Part shown: positions 8,160-15,867 of the stretch, in pieces
Numbering within the stretch: position 1 is the stretch's first letter
Layout: the number at the start of each line of letters is the position of its first letter
Assembly: GCA_944323145.1 (NCBI GenBank)
Contig: CALURJ010000013.1
Coordinates: 1-55,624, forward strand
Length of the DNA stretch: 55,624 bases
Direction: 5' to 3'
From: Candidatus Gastranaerophilales bacterium
GTDB lineage: Bacteria > Cyanobacteriota > Vampirovibrionia > Gastranaerophilales > Gastranaerophilaceae
The notes under the pieces: generated by a model
Told to the model about the DNA's origin: nothing
Seen by the model: the letters and a program-made list of their open reading frames with translations, nothing else
Databases searched by the model: none
Program-made: the position numbers and the translations under genes

Positions 8160-8639
8160 ATGTATAGTTACATTACACCCGTATATAATTACAATATTGT
8201 ACAGTATAAACCGTGCGAACTGCCTTCGGGCAACAGAAATTATACACTTTTCGACCGGAACAAAGTTGACTGTTTTGTTTCTCAAAAAGAAGCAGCTTTG
8301 CCATATCTTGCAGATATACTAGTTCATTCAAATAATGAAGCCCAAATAACAGAAACACTGTATATTATCGACAGAATGGCAGATTCAGGCGTTAAAGGCA
8401 TTGATAAAATGTATCCTGTACTCTCGCGTTTCAACAATACAACATCCCCTAATATTCAGACATTTCTTGCGGGAATCTACAGAAAAACACAGGTTCCTGA
8501 TGCATTCGGTCCTCTTGTAAAGATGTTAATTCAAAATTCTCTGCGTCCACAAACTTCAAATTTTGATCCGAATGAAGAAATCGGAGGAGCAATCCTGTCT
8601 TACATTTCAGACCGTTTTAAAAGCAAGCCGCAAAATTAA
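8160..8639 (+). CDS. Unknown helical-repeat-like protein
   Basis: 159 residues, 8 nt after the membrane protein gene with AGAGG as ribosome site, so the third gene of the operon. The middle (about residues 50-130) is made of short amphipathic helices, for example LYIIDRMADSGVKGIDKMYPVLSRF and a following repeat-like segment, which resembles a small HEAT-type repeat. There is no signal peptide or membrane segment. Function unknown; a soluble scaffold for the membrane partner is only a guess. Confidence 0.75.
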   Translation: MYSYITPVYNYNIVQYKPCELPSGNRNYTLFDRNKVDCFVSQKEAALPYLADILVHSNNEAQITETLYIIDRMADSGVKGIDKMYPVLSRFNNTTSPNIQTFLAGIYRKTQVPDAFGPLVKMLIQNSLRPQTSNFDPNEEIGGAILSYISDRFKSKPQN

Positions 8640-8655
8640 CATGTTACAATTTCTT

Positions 8656-8711
8656 AACATGATAAGTAACATGATTAAAGTTTTCAAACCCATGTGTCGA
8701 TAACATGATTA
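8656..8711 (+). repeat. Three AACATGAT direct repeats before the 8748 gene
   Basis: AACATGAT occurs at 8656, AACATGATTA at 8668 and again at 8702, all within the 108-bp gap upstream of the coiled-coil protein gene. The first two are 12 bp apart, about one helical turn. This could be a regulator-binding array or chance in AT-rich DNA. Confidence 0.4.
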
Positions 8712-8747
8712 CGAGTACAAAACACAAAGAAAGGAAGATCGACAGAA

Positions 8748-9899
8748 ATGGGAATGGCAGCGTCACAAGCTAGATTTTTAGGTCTGACAGCCAGAAAAAC
8801 CAATGTTGAATTTGAAGGTCAACAGATTAACCAACAAAGAACAACATTGTCTAACCAGTCAGCAAATTACTATAACGATTTGCTCGGTATGTCAGTACCT
8901 GTACCGCCGTCTGTCGATGACTACACAAAAACTGTGTATACTTTCGAAGACGGAGCTTTAACAAACCAGATTACTGCAATGATTGCGCAAACTGATGGAA
9001 CTTACACAGTAAGCTATACAAGACAATGGAAAGATGATTTCTCTGTTGTTACAGCAGCTACAAGTATCGTCAACAGGAATCAAAATGGTAATGATGACCC
9101 GTCCGATGATATTTACAAAGTCGGTTCTACGACTTTAAGAAATATGTCAGATGCAATCACTTATAATATTGGCGGTCAAACAGCTTACTATAATCCGTCC
9201 GATAAACAATATTATACTACAGCAGATTTCCAACAAGGTACCAATATAGATACAAAAGACAAGGAAATAACACTTAACAGCGATGATGAGTACCTTAAGA
9301 GTTTATCAGCCGACCAGCTTGCTAATTTGCAAAAAGAAGAAGAACAATATCTTGAACTTCTTAAACAAAAATATGGCGACGGCGACTATATGATTAGATA
9401 TATACAAAATTCTTCAACAGGTGAGTATGTTCCTTACTTCTACAAAAAATCCGATTTAGAAGTTGCAAACTATGACGCTAACGGAAACTCACAGTCAAAT
9501 ATTAACTGTTATACAATCGGCAGTGAAACAAAAACTGAAGAAGTTAAGGCTACAGAAGGATGTAGACTTGAAAAAGACAGTTCCGGACGTTATATTAACA
9601 TAACAATACCAAGCGGAGATGGAAAAACTGAAACAACTTATTCATTAACAACATCTACAGTCACTGATCAGGCCGCATACGAAGATGCAATGAATCAGTA
9701 TGAATTCGACAAACAGGAATACGATCAGGCAATAAATGATATTAACGCAAAAATCGAAATCATTCAGGCTCAAGACAAAAACCTTGAATTAAGATTGAAG
9801 CAACTTGATACAGAACAAGATGCTATACAAACTGAAATGGATGCAGTTCAAAAAGTTATTGAAAAGAACACAGAATCTACATTCAAAACATTCGGTTAG
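8748..9899 (+). CDS. Coiled-coil protein of unknown function, paralogue of the first gene
   Basis: 383 residues; GAAAGGAAG lies about 11 nt before the ATG. The N-terminus MGMAASQARFLGLTARKTN, followed by a Gln/Asn-rich helix, has no classical signal peptide. In pattern it is reminiscent of the N-terminal helix of flagellar hook-associated proteins, though no flagellar motif can be assigned. The middle is Asp/Tyr/Thr-rich and probably beta-structured. About the last 65 residues form a coiled coil ending VIEKNTESTFKTFG, related to the end of the 1-1352 protein. Own transcription unit: a 108-bp gap lies before it and a hairpin GGAACG-TAGC-CGTTCC just after its stop. Secreted or surface location is inference. 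Confidence 0.8.
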   Translation: MGMAASQARFLGLTARKTNVEFEGQQINQQRTTLSNQSANYYNDLLGMSVPVPPSVDDYTKTVYTFEDGALTNQITAMIAQTDGTYTVSYTRQWKDDFSVVTAATSIVNRNQNGNDDPSDDIYKVGSTTLRNMSDAITYNIGGQTAYYNPSDKQYYTTADFQQGTNIDTKDKEITLNSDDEYLKSLSADQLANLQKEEEQYLELLKQKYGDGDYMIRYIQNSSTGEYVPYFYKKSDLEVANYDANGNSQSNINCYTIGSETKTEEVKATEGCRLEKDSSGRYINITIPSGDGKTETTYSLTTSTVTDQAAYEDAMNQYEFDKQEYDQAINDINAKIEIIQAQDKNLELRLKQLDTEQDAIQTEMDAVQKVIEKNTESTFKTFG

Positions 9900-10104
9900 G
9901 GAACGTAGCCGTTCCATCCTACACACAGGGGCCGATGGGAAATTACAAAGTAAAATACATAAAAATTAAGAAAGGTAATAATTATTAAAAGATAAATAAT
10001 AACAACAGGTAAATATTATGTTGAACGGCAAATAATATAATCCGTATCAACAAGGAAAAAAAGATTTATATGTTTCCTTTCCCTTTTTCCTATTGATTTT
10101 CCTA

Positions 10105-10135
10105 CGACAAGCGCAAAAGTTTGTCGTTTTTTTTT
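10105..10135 (+). terminator. Rho-independent terminator
   Basis: Stem CGACAA / TTGTCG around the loop GCGCAAAAGT, followed by nine T. It ends transcription from the 8748-9899 gene before the prenyl synthase promoter. Confidence 0.8.
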
Positions 10136-10242
10136 GCAGCGTGCCACTGCATCCGTCATCTAGAAACTCATACTAACTTACAAAGTCTTACTAAAGAAGA
10201 AGCGTGCCACAAAAGCGGACAAGCAGAGTACATTTTTTATGC

Positions 10243-10248
10243 TAAAAT
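10243..10248 (+). promoter_or_regulatory. Extended -10 element, leaderless start
   Basis: TGCTAAAAT is an extended -10 whose hexamer TAAAAT ends exactly 6 nt before the ATG at 10255. There is no Shine-Dalgarno between them. Transcription would begin at or next to the start codon. Confidence 0.6.
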
Positions 10249-10254
10249 ATTTTT

Positions 10255-11115
10255 ATGAGTTTTCAGGAAAAATATATTGAAATTACATCCGTTATTCAAG
10301 ATGATATAAATAAAGTTAAACAAAGACTTACCTCGGATATAAATATTAAAGCGCCTTTAAAATCAAAACTTACTGCGATTCTCAATGCCCCCTCAAAGCA
10401 CATAAGAGCTGCAGCTGCGTTTTTATATTTAAAAGCAATAGGCGAAGATATTGATGAAAAGCAAATTATTTTTCAATTAGCGGTTGAACTTGTTCATAAT
10501 GCATCTTTAATTCATGATGATGTTATTGATGAGTGCAAAGTTAGACGTAATCAAAAAACTCTTAACAGCGAATTTGAAAATAAACTTGCAGTAATATCAG
10601 GCGATTACCTGCTGTCAATAGCTTTAAAAAAAATTTGTGTTCTGAATTCAGTTGGTTTGACCGAAATGTTTGCTAAGACTCTTGATAAAATGTGTCAGGG
10701 GGAAATAAACCAACATTTTAACAGGTTTAAAATACCATCACTCGATGATTATTTACAAAAAACCGGACAAAAAACAGCATCATTATTTGAAACAGCAATT
10801 TGCGGAGCCGTTTTTCTATCCGGGGCAAAAAGTAATGCTTTAGAATTTGCAAATAATTTCGGACTTGCCTTTCAAATCAGAGATGACCTGATTAACGTAA
10901 AAACAACAAAATCAGACATTAACGACGGTATTTATACAGCTCCCGTCATATTTTCCGGTGATATAACCGCACCAGAAAAAGGTATTGAAAAAACTGTTCT
11001 TTTGTTAAATAATTACGTTAACAAAGCCATAAAATCACTTGAAAATATTGAAAATAATATATACAAACAAAAATTAAAGGAGCTTGCGGAGCTTTTAACA
11101 GATGGAGAAACTTAA
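10255..11115 (+). CDS. Polyprenyl diphosphate synthase
   Basis: A 286-residue trans-isoprenyl diphosphate synthase; members join isopentenyl diphosphate to an allylic primer to make quinone side chains or other prenyl chains. The first Asp-rich motif is present as HDDVID (about residue 88). The second is RDDLIN (about residue 209), where the last Asp of DDxxD is Asn. The GGKRLRP block near the N-terminus is replaced by PSKHIRA. It is shorter than the usual 300-330 residues. The enzyme is probably active but divergent; chain length cannot be read. It overlaps lepB by 14 nt and seems to be expressed from a leaderless promoter. Confidence 0.8.
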   Translation: MSFQEKYIEITSVIQDDINKVKQRLTSDINIKAPLKSKLTAILNAPSKHIRAAAAFLYLKAIGEDIDEKQIIFQLAVELVHNASLIHDDVIDECKVRRNQKTLNSEFENKLAVISGDYLLSIALKKICVLNSVGLTEMFAKTLDKMCQGEINQHFNRFKIPSLDDYLQKTGQKTASLFETAICGAVFLSGAKSNALEFANNFGLAFQIRDDLINVKTTKSDINDGIYTAPVIFSGDITAPEKGIEKTVLLLNNYVNKAIKSLENIENNIYKQKLKELAELLTDGET

Positions 11116-11758
11116 AGAGCTAATAAAAAAAATAAAAAGCGAGTACAGCAAAATTAACCCTATGGCAAGGGAAATTATAGAAACTGTTGTATTTGTTGTT
11201 GTAATGGTTATAATAATCAGGTTTTTTATAGGAGAAATTCGTTGGATTCCTTCAGCATCAATGCGTCCTACATTAATAGAAGGCGACAGAATTGTAGTAG
11301 AAAGATTTTCAAGATTTTACAAATCTCCGCAGCGCGGAGATATAATGGTTTTTTATCCTCCGTTTGAAAAACTTCCAAATACCCCGTGGAGAATTTTTTC
11401 GCGTTTAACAGGCTTTTTCTGTAAAGATATTGCCTATATCAAACGTGTAATTGGAGTTCCAGGTGACAAATTCGAAATAAAAACCGATAATACAGGAAAA
11501 AGCACTATATATATTAATGACAAACCGCTTGAAGAACAATATATAATGAGCGAATATTATGAAAAACCTTGCACTAAAGATATGCTCTGCGGTCCTATGA
11601 TTATTCCGGAACACAAATATTTTATGATGGGTGATAACAGAGGTAACTCATTTGACAGCAGATGGTGGGGATTTTTACCTGAAGACAGATTTGTAGGAAG
11701 AGCAGTACTACTTTTCTGGCCGTTTAACAGGATAAAAGTCTTTAATCATTTGAAGTGA
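11102..11758 (+). CDS. lepB: Signal peptidase I
   Basis: Membrane-bound serine protease that removes signal peptides from exported proteins. After a cytoplasmic N-terminus there is one membrane segment (about residues 26-43, rich in Val/Ile). The catalytic Ser lies in PSASMRPTL (about residue 54), the general-base Lys in IKRVIGVPGD (about residue 104) and the box GDNRGNSFDSR at about residues 178-188. At 218 residues the length is normal. Translationally coupled to the prenyl synthase by a 14-nt overlap. Confidence 0.95.
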   Translation: MEKLKELIKKIKSEYSKINPMAREIIETVVFVVVMVIIIRFFIGEIRWIPSASMRPTLIEGDRIVVERFSRFYKSPQRGDIMVFYPPFEKLPNTPWRIFSRLTGFFCKDIAYIKRVIGVPGDKFEIKTDNTGKSTIYINDKPLEEQYIMSEYYEKPCTKDMLCGPMIIPEHKYFMMGDNRGNSFDSRWWGFLPEDRFVGRAVLLFWPFNRIKVFNHLK

Positions 11759-11773
11759 ACAGACAAATAAAAT

Positions 11774-12160
11774 CTACATCAACATGTGGTAATACTTCAT
11801 ATAATCAGCCATAATCTGTGAACTTGTCGCATTTGCAACAGTTGCTTTAATATCCTGATTTTTATCATTTTCCGTAGACTGCTGAACCTTATCCGTTTCT
11901 TTATTTTCAGGCTGATTTTGCTGAATTTTTTCCTGCTGCTGCAGTTCATTAACATATTCTTCAACAGCAAGCTGAACTTCTTGCATTCTTGCTTTATCAC
12001 CTGCATAGGAACCGGTTGACTCAATACCGTTTTCAGCAAATTCCTTAAGAATTTCCGACCATTCATTATAATTTGTTATAGAAGTCCCCTGAGCCTGCGC
12101 AGCCGCCTGAGCTTTTCTTAATTCATCTTCTGATTCTATACCGTCTACTCTTATAGCCAT
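11774..12160 (-). CDS. Small Gln/Glu-rich protein of unknown function
   Basis: 128 residues with GGAG 7 nt before the ATG. The N-terminal half is helical and Ala/Gln-rich (KAQAAAQAQG). The centre is a Gln/Asn/Lys-rich disordered linker, and the end ANATSSQIMADYMKYYHMLM is a short amphipathic helix. No signal peptide or known domain. It is convergent with lepB. Confidence 0.7.
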   Translation of the reverse strand: MAIRVDGIESEDELRKAQAAAQAQGTSITNYNEWSEILKEFAENGIESTGSYAGDKARMQEVQLAVEEYVNELQQQEKIQQNQPENKETDKVQQSTENDKNQDIKATVANATSSQIMADYMKYYHMLM

Positions 12161-12308
12161 AAATATCTCCGAAATTCTTATACTCTAAATATATTAAGTA
12201 TATTATTCCCGTTGAATTTCAGAAAATAAAAAACTTGTAATAAAAGTTAACAGTTGACAAAAAATAATAAATATTAAATAATATTATATAAATAAGGAGG
12301 CTAAAATT

Positions 12309-13076
12309 ATGATTATGAAAGAGCTCAGAATTGGCCCCCCCCCCGCAAAAGCTTCTGATATAAAGGGATTCACATTAGCAGAAGTTTTAATTACTCTCGG
12401 AATTATTGGCGTGGTCGCAGCAATGACAATGCCGTCGCTTATTGCTAACTACAAAGTTAAACAAACAGTTACCCAGCTAAAAAAAATAGATTCCACGCTT
12501 CAAAATGCATTTATGTATATGAAAACTACTGAATTTTCAGGTGCAGAAGTTGAAAATTGGGATTACATGACTGAAAATGAATTTAACCAAAAGTTCGCAG
12601 AAAGTTTAAAAGTATTAGAAGTTTGTGATAAAGGCGATTCTGATAGGTGTTTTAATGATATAAAATATACAAATCTGAATGGAGATGCTAATCAATTACA
12701 ATTTAAAACATTTCCTGGGATGGTACTGGGCGACGGAACAGTTTTGGCAATAAATTATTTAGCTGATACAGATCCGACACATGCTGCCCGTTATGGTGAT
12801 TACGGGCAAATATTTGTAGATATTAATGGCCCAAAAGCTCCAAATGTATTAGGAAAAGACGTATTTTCATTTATTATTCGGAAAGATAAACTTGTAGCAA
12901 GAGGCACTGCAACAAGTTCAAGTTCGCAATCATTAGGTGCAGCATCATATTGTTCAACAAAAGACGGCGCCGGGCATAACGGACTCGGATGTACAGCCTG
13001 GGTAATTTATAACGAAAATATGGATTATTTGAAATGTGAAGGTTTAAGCTGGAACGGAAAAACTAGCTGCAATTGA
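12309..13076 (+). CDS. Type IV prepilin-like protein with poly-C leader
   Basis: A prepilin: GFTLAEVLITLGIIGVVAA (about residues 21-39) is the classical type IV pilin / type II pseudopilin N-terminus. Cleavage would fall after the Gly, and Glu is at position 5 of the mature protein. It is preceded by an unusually long leader containing PPP encoded by a run of ten C. The mature part has an amphipathic helix followed by a Cys-containing globular domain (CDKGDSDRC, CSTKDG, GLGCTAW, KTSC), probably disulfide-bonded. AAGGAGG lies 8 nt before the ATG, a near-perfect ribosome site. No downstream in-frame start precedes the pilin motif, so any change in the C tract would abolish the product. Monocistronic. 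Confidence 0.9.
   Translation: MIMKELRIGPPPAKASDIKGFTLAEVLITLGIIGVVAAMTMPSLIANYKVKQTVTQLKKIDSTLQNAFMYMKTTEFSGAEVENWDYMTENEFNQKFAESLKVLEVCDKGDSDRCFNDIKYTNLNGDANQLQFKTFPGMVLGDGTVLAINYLADTDPTHAARYGDYGQIFVDINGPKAPNVLGKDVFSFIIRKDKLVARGTATSSSSQSLGAASYCSTKDGAGHNGLGCTAWVIYNENMDYLKCEGLSWNGKTSCN
12335..12344 (+). repeat. C10 homopolymer in prepilin leader
   Basis: Ten consecutive C in a strongly AT-rich genome, about 26 nt after the ATG of the prepilin gene and in frame in this copy. Homopolymer G/C tracts at this position are the standard substrate of slipped-strand phase variation in other bacteria. Here phase variation is inference. Confidence 0.6.
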
Positions 13077-13332
13077 TTTTGTTTTATTAAAAATAAAATA
13101 ATTAAAATTATTAAGAAAAATTTACAAAATTCCGGAAACTTGCAAAAATAACATATTTTCAACAATATTATTAATATTGAAAGTGTGCCTTTATTAAAAA
13201 AACAAATAAATAATAACTCTATTTATTTTTACATGAAAACATGTCAAACCGCTTGCAAATGAATATTTTGCAAGTATGATTATTATAACGCCTAAAATAG
13301 GTGTATCATGTACAGCCGAAAAAGAGGAATAT
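13077..13332 (+). other. 256-bp intergenic region with ribosomal-operon promoter
   Basis: AT-rich, no ORF. It contains imperfect A/T inverted repeats just after the prepilin stop and the promoter with its internal inverted repeat at 13252-13280. Confidence 0.55.
13252..13280 (+). promoter_or_regulatory. Promoter of the ribosomal operon with operator-like inverted repeat
   Basis: TTGCAA (13253-13258), a 16-nt spacer and TATGAT (13275-13280). The spacer itself is bounded by the perfect inverted repeat CTTGCAAA / TTTGCAAG (13252-13259 and 13267-13274, 7 nt apart), which overlaps the -35. A dimeric regulator bound there would block RNA polymerase. The regulator is unknown. Confidence 0.6.
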
Positions 13333-13548
13333 ATGTCAAAAGACGTAATTGAAATAGAAGGTACAATACTTGAAGCTATGCCTAACGCAATGTTTCGTGT
13401 AAAACTTGAAAATGACCACGAAATCCTTGCACACATATCAGGCAAAATTCGAAAAAATTTCATCAGGATTTTGCCGGGCGACAGAGTTAAAGTTGAAATG
13501 ACACCTTATGATTTAAGCAGAGGCAGAATTACATTCAGACTTAAATAA
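13333..13548 (+). CDS. infA: Translation initiation factor IF-1
   Basis: 71 residues from the ATG at 13333 (AGAGGA upstream); the frame extends further 5' but only this start gives the family N-terminus [12 protein letters not shown]. Complete S1/OB-fold protein with [22 protein letters not shown] and the conserved end SRGRITFR. Binds the 30S A site during initiation. First gene of the ribosomal operon. Confidence 0.97.
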   Translation: MSKDVIEIEGTILEAMPNAMFRVKLENDHEILAHISGKIRKNFIRILPGDRVKVEMTPYDLSRGRITFRLK

Positions 13549-13582
13549 TAGAAAAAAGTACAAAACATAAAGGAAAAAAACA

Positions 13583-13696
13583 ATGAAAGTAAGATCATCA
13601 GTAAAACCAATGTGCGATAAATGCAAATGCATTAAAAGAAAAGGCAGAATCGCAGTTATTTGTGAAAACCCTAAACATAAACAAAGACAAGGCTGA
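13583..13696 (+). CDS. rpmJ: 50S ribosomal protein L36
   Basis: 37 residues beginning [15 protein letters not shown], with AAGGA upstream. The zinc-ribbon Cys/His set (CDKCK ... CENPKH) is complete, so this is the zinc-binding C+ form. Between infA and rpsM as in most bacteria. Ends in TGA. Confidence 0.96.
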   Translation: MKVRSSVKPMCDKCKCIKRKGRIAVICENPKHKQRQG

Positions 13697-13983
13697 TTTT
13701 TGCGTAGAGTGGAGTGAACTTAAGTGAACTAACTCAAAGAAATGCGAAACGGAATGAGCAAAAATTTTATAGAATAAAATGAAGCGAATGACATGTAGCG
13801 TGAAGCAATAAATCAGAATAATCGTCAAATATAGTTGAATTGACGGACTTAAACGGTCAATGGTGAGGAAGTATTTAAGCCTCATACACAAAAAAATCTA
13901 ACAACAAGGGGGCGGTAATAAAGGGCACGTAGAAATAACAAACCCGAAGCCGCACCAAAAGCCAAGAAAAGGAGAAATTAAAA
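13697..13983 (+). other. 287-bp structured spacer between rpmJ and rpsM
   Basis: No ORF. The spacer begins at the stop codon with TTTTTGC and has a matching GCAAAAA about 75 nt later (near 13760), so it can fold into a framed stem. Inside are short repeats such as GTGGAGTGAACTTAAGTGAAC. Farther on is GTCAAATATAGTTGAATTGAC, which contains GTCAA / TTGAC arms. An AAGGAG ribosome site for rpsM ends it. This length is exceptional inside a ribosomal operon. Confidence 0.5.
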
Positions 13984-14355
13984 ATGGCAAGACTAGCAGG
14001 GGTCGATTTACCCCGTAACAAAAGAATGGAAGTAGCATTAACCTACATCTACGGTATAGGACCAACAAGAGCAAAAAAAATCTTAGAAGCTACTAAAATA
14101 TCACCGGACTTAAGAACAGACGATTTAACTGATGAAGATATTAAATTGTTAAGAAACGAATTGGCTAACTACCACATTGAAGGTGACCTCCGCCGTGAAG
14201 TTTCATTACACATCAAACGTCTTCAGGAAATCGGTTCTTACAGAGGCCTAAGACATAAACGCAACCTCCCATGCCGCGGTCAGCGAACTAAAACAAACGC
14301 AAGAACAAGACGCGGTAAAAAAGGTTTGGCAATAACTAAAAAGAAAACAGCATAG
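13984..14355 (+). CDS. rpsM: 30S ribosomal protein S13
   Basis: 123 residues, full length, starting [19 protein letters not shown] and ending in the basic tail [14 protein letters not shown]. Conserved YIYGIG and [19 protein letters not shown] segments are visible. Head protein of the small subunit, contacting S19 and the P-site tRNA. AAGGAG lies about 9 nt upstream. Confidence 0.98.
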   Translation: MARLAGVDLPRNKRMEVALTYIYGIGPTRAKKILEATKISPDLRTDDLTDEDIKLLRNELANYHIEGDLRREVSLHIKRLQEIGSYRGLRHKRNLPCRGQRTKTNARTRRGKKGLAITKKKTA

Positions 14356-14549
14356 CGGATTTTGGCAAGTGCGCCGTGTGAGCTCGGGCGAGCTGCTGAA
14401 TTTAAAATCAAAAATATCGGAAATACAAAAACAGCGAGCAGCAACAAAGCGAACCTAGCACGTCCTAACGAGAAACTTGATGTAACGGAATAAATTTGTA
14501 AAATTTATGGAGTGAAATGGAAAGTTTCGAGTTGCCAATAATTCAAGAC
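14353..14549 (+). repeat. Structured intergenic repeat, copy A (rpsM-rpsK)
   Basis: Begins exactly at the rpsM stop codon with TAGCGGATTTTGGCAAGTG. Outer arms TTGGCAA (14362) and TTGCCAA (14532) pair. Inside are the hairpin AGCTCG-GG-CGAGCT (14381-14394) and a GAAACTT / AAGTTTC pairing near the 3' end. Nearly the same sequence follows rpoA (copy B). Copy A has about 38 extra nt in the 3' part, including ATAAATTTGTAAAATTTAT, which is itself a hairpin. No ORF. A structured RNA or a non-autonomous mobile repeat. Confidence 0.75.
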
Positions 14550-14591
14550 AAAATGAAAATTCAAAACAACAAAACATAAAGGAAAGTAAAA

Positions 14592-14978
14592 ATGGCAAGA
14601 CCAGTAAAAACTAAGAAAAAAGAAAAAAAGAACGTATTGCAGGGTGTTGTACACATTCAGTCAACATTTAACAATACAATCGTAACTTCAACAGATACTC
14701 AAGGTAATGCTATTGCTTGGGCTACAGCAGGTGCTACAGGCTTCAAAGGGGCAAGAAAAGGAACTCCTTTTGCAGCTCAATCAGCAGCTGAACTTGTTGC
14801 TAAAAAGTCAATAGACCAAGGCATGAAAAAAGTTGAAGTACACATCAAAGGACCGGGCTCAGGCAGAGAAACTGCAATCAGAGCAATCCAGGCTGCAGGT
14901 TTGGAAATTACATTGATTAAAGATGTAACACCTATCCCGCACAACGGATGCCGTCCGCCTAAAAAACGCAGAGTATAA
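14592..14978 (+). CDS. rpsK: 30S ribosomal protein S11
   Basis: 128 residues with the typical [20 protein letters not shown] and the C-terminal [12 protein letters not shown] signature. Platform protein of the 30S subunit. An AAAGGA ribosome site precedes it, downstream of repeat copy A. Same operon as rpsM. Confidence 0.98.
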   Translation: MARPVKTKKKEKKNVLQGVVHIQSTFNNTIVTSTDTQGNAIAWATAGATGFKGARKGTPFAAQSAAELVAKKSIDQGMKKVEVHIKGPGSGRETAIRAIQAAGLEITLIKDVTPIPHNGCRPPKKRRV

Positions 14979-15141
14979 CAGGATGGTAGGAAAATAGGAA
15001 GGTTAGACGATAAGCATTTTAATAAAGCCTACCCTCTTATCATCTTAACTTCTTATCATCAGATGTATTGCAGGGGCTTGCTTTATAAGCCAAAAAGTAA
15101 ACCATAGATGCCCTGCACAAAAGTAAAGGAGAAAATAAAAA
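14979..15141 (+). other. 163-bp hairpin-rich spacer between rpsK and rpsD
   Basis: Two nested stems are visible: TGCAGGG / CCCTGCA (about 15067 and 15111), and inside it GGCTT / AAGCC. A GATAAG / CTTATC pair lies upstream (about 15015 and 15035). It ends with AAAGGAG for rpsD. S4 is a known translational autoregulator in other bacteria; whether these stems serve that purpose is inference. Confidence 0.45.
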
Positions 15142-15744
15142 ATGGCTAGATATACAGGACCATCAAACAAATTATTCAGAAATAAAAAAGTTAAAGATTT
15201 GTCAAACAGAAAATTAACTTCTTCTATGAGACAAACAGCTTCAGGCCAACACGGCGCTGTTAGAAAAAAACTTTCTGAATACGCGATTCATTTGGCAGAA
15301 AAACAAAAAATCAGATTTACATATCTGGTAAGTGAAAAACAATTTGCAAAATACTACAACGAAGCAGCAAGAAGAAAAGGCGTAACAGGTACAATTTTGT
15401 TACAAATTCTTGAATCAAGATTAGACAACGTTCTATATAGAGCAGGATTGGGTATCACACGTAAACAAACAAGACAAATTGTTAACCACGGACATATTCT
15501 TGTAAACGATAAAAAAGTTGATATTCCGTCTTACCTTGTAAAAGCTGGCGATGTTATAACCGTAAAATCAAGAAGCAACGCATTTTTAAAAAGCGTTACT
15601 GAAATGATTGACATGGCTTGCGCACCTGCCTGGATGACAATCGACAAAGAAGCTCTAAAAATAACTTTCGACAGAATTCCCGAAAGAGAAGAATTAGATC
15701 CTGAATTCAAAGAACAGCTCGTAATCGAGTACTACTCTAAGTAG
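15142..15744 (+). CDS. rpsD: 30S ribosomal protein S4
   Basis: 200 residues with the S4 RNA-binding domain (about residues 90-150: LESRLDNVLYRAGLGITRKQ, RQIVNHGHILVN). The N-terminal region lacks the zinc-binding cysteines, so this is the C- form. Primary 16S rRNA-binding protein and often the operon's autorepressor. AAAGGAG precedes the ATG. Confidence 0.98.
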   Translation: MARYTGPSNKLFRNKKVKDLSNRKLTSSMRQTASGQHGAVRKKLSEYAIHLAEKQKIRFTYLVSEKQFAKYYNEAARRKGVTGTILLQILESRLDNVLYRAGLGITRKQTRQIVNHGHILVNDKKVDIPSYLVKAGDVITVKSRSNAFLKSVTEMIDMACAPAWMTIDKEALKITFDRIPEREELDPEFKEQLVIEYYSK

Positions 15745-15867
15745 AAGGCAAGAAGTCCGGAAGGCAGGAAGGCAAGTCTTTTAATATAAATAACCTGACG
15801 TCCTGACCTCTGTTCATCCGGCCATCTAAAGAACAAATAGTTAGCAACAACTAGGAGATTAAAAAAT

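Larger units (their letters stand above)
9900..10254 (+). other. 355-bp intergenic region without a gene
   Basis: It holds the stem-loop GGAACG-TAGC-CGTTCC at the stop codon of the upstream gene, an AT-rich stretch with no credible ORF, a rho-independent terminator (10105-10135) and, at its right end, the -10 element of the next gene. AGCGTGCCAC, or a close match, occurs twice (10138 and 10201). Confidence 0.6.

Noticed and set aside
12309-13076. Poly-C tract making the prepilin a pseudogene
   Set aside because: The frame is intact through the tract and the whole downstream protein is well formed.
13734-13800. GCGAAACGGAATGAG as part of a second hammerhead
   Set aside because: No CUGAUGA core and no compatible stems in the spacer.
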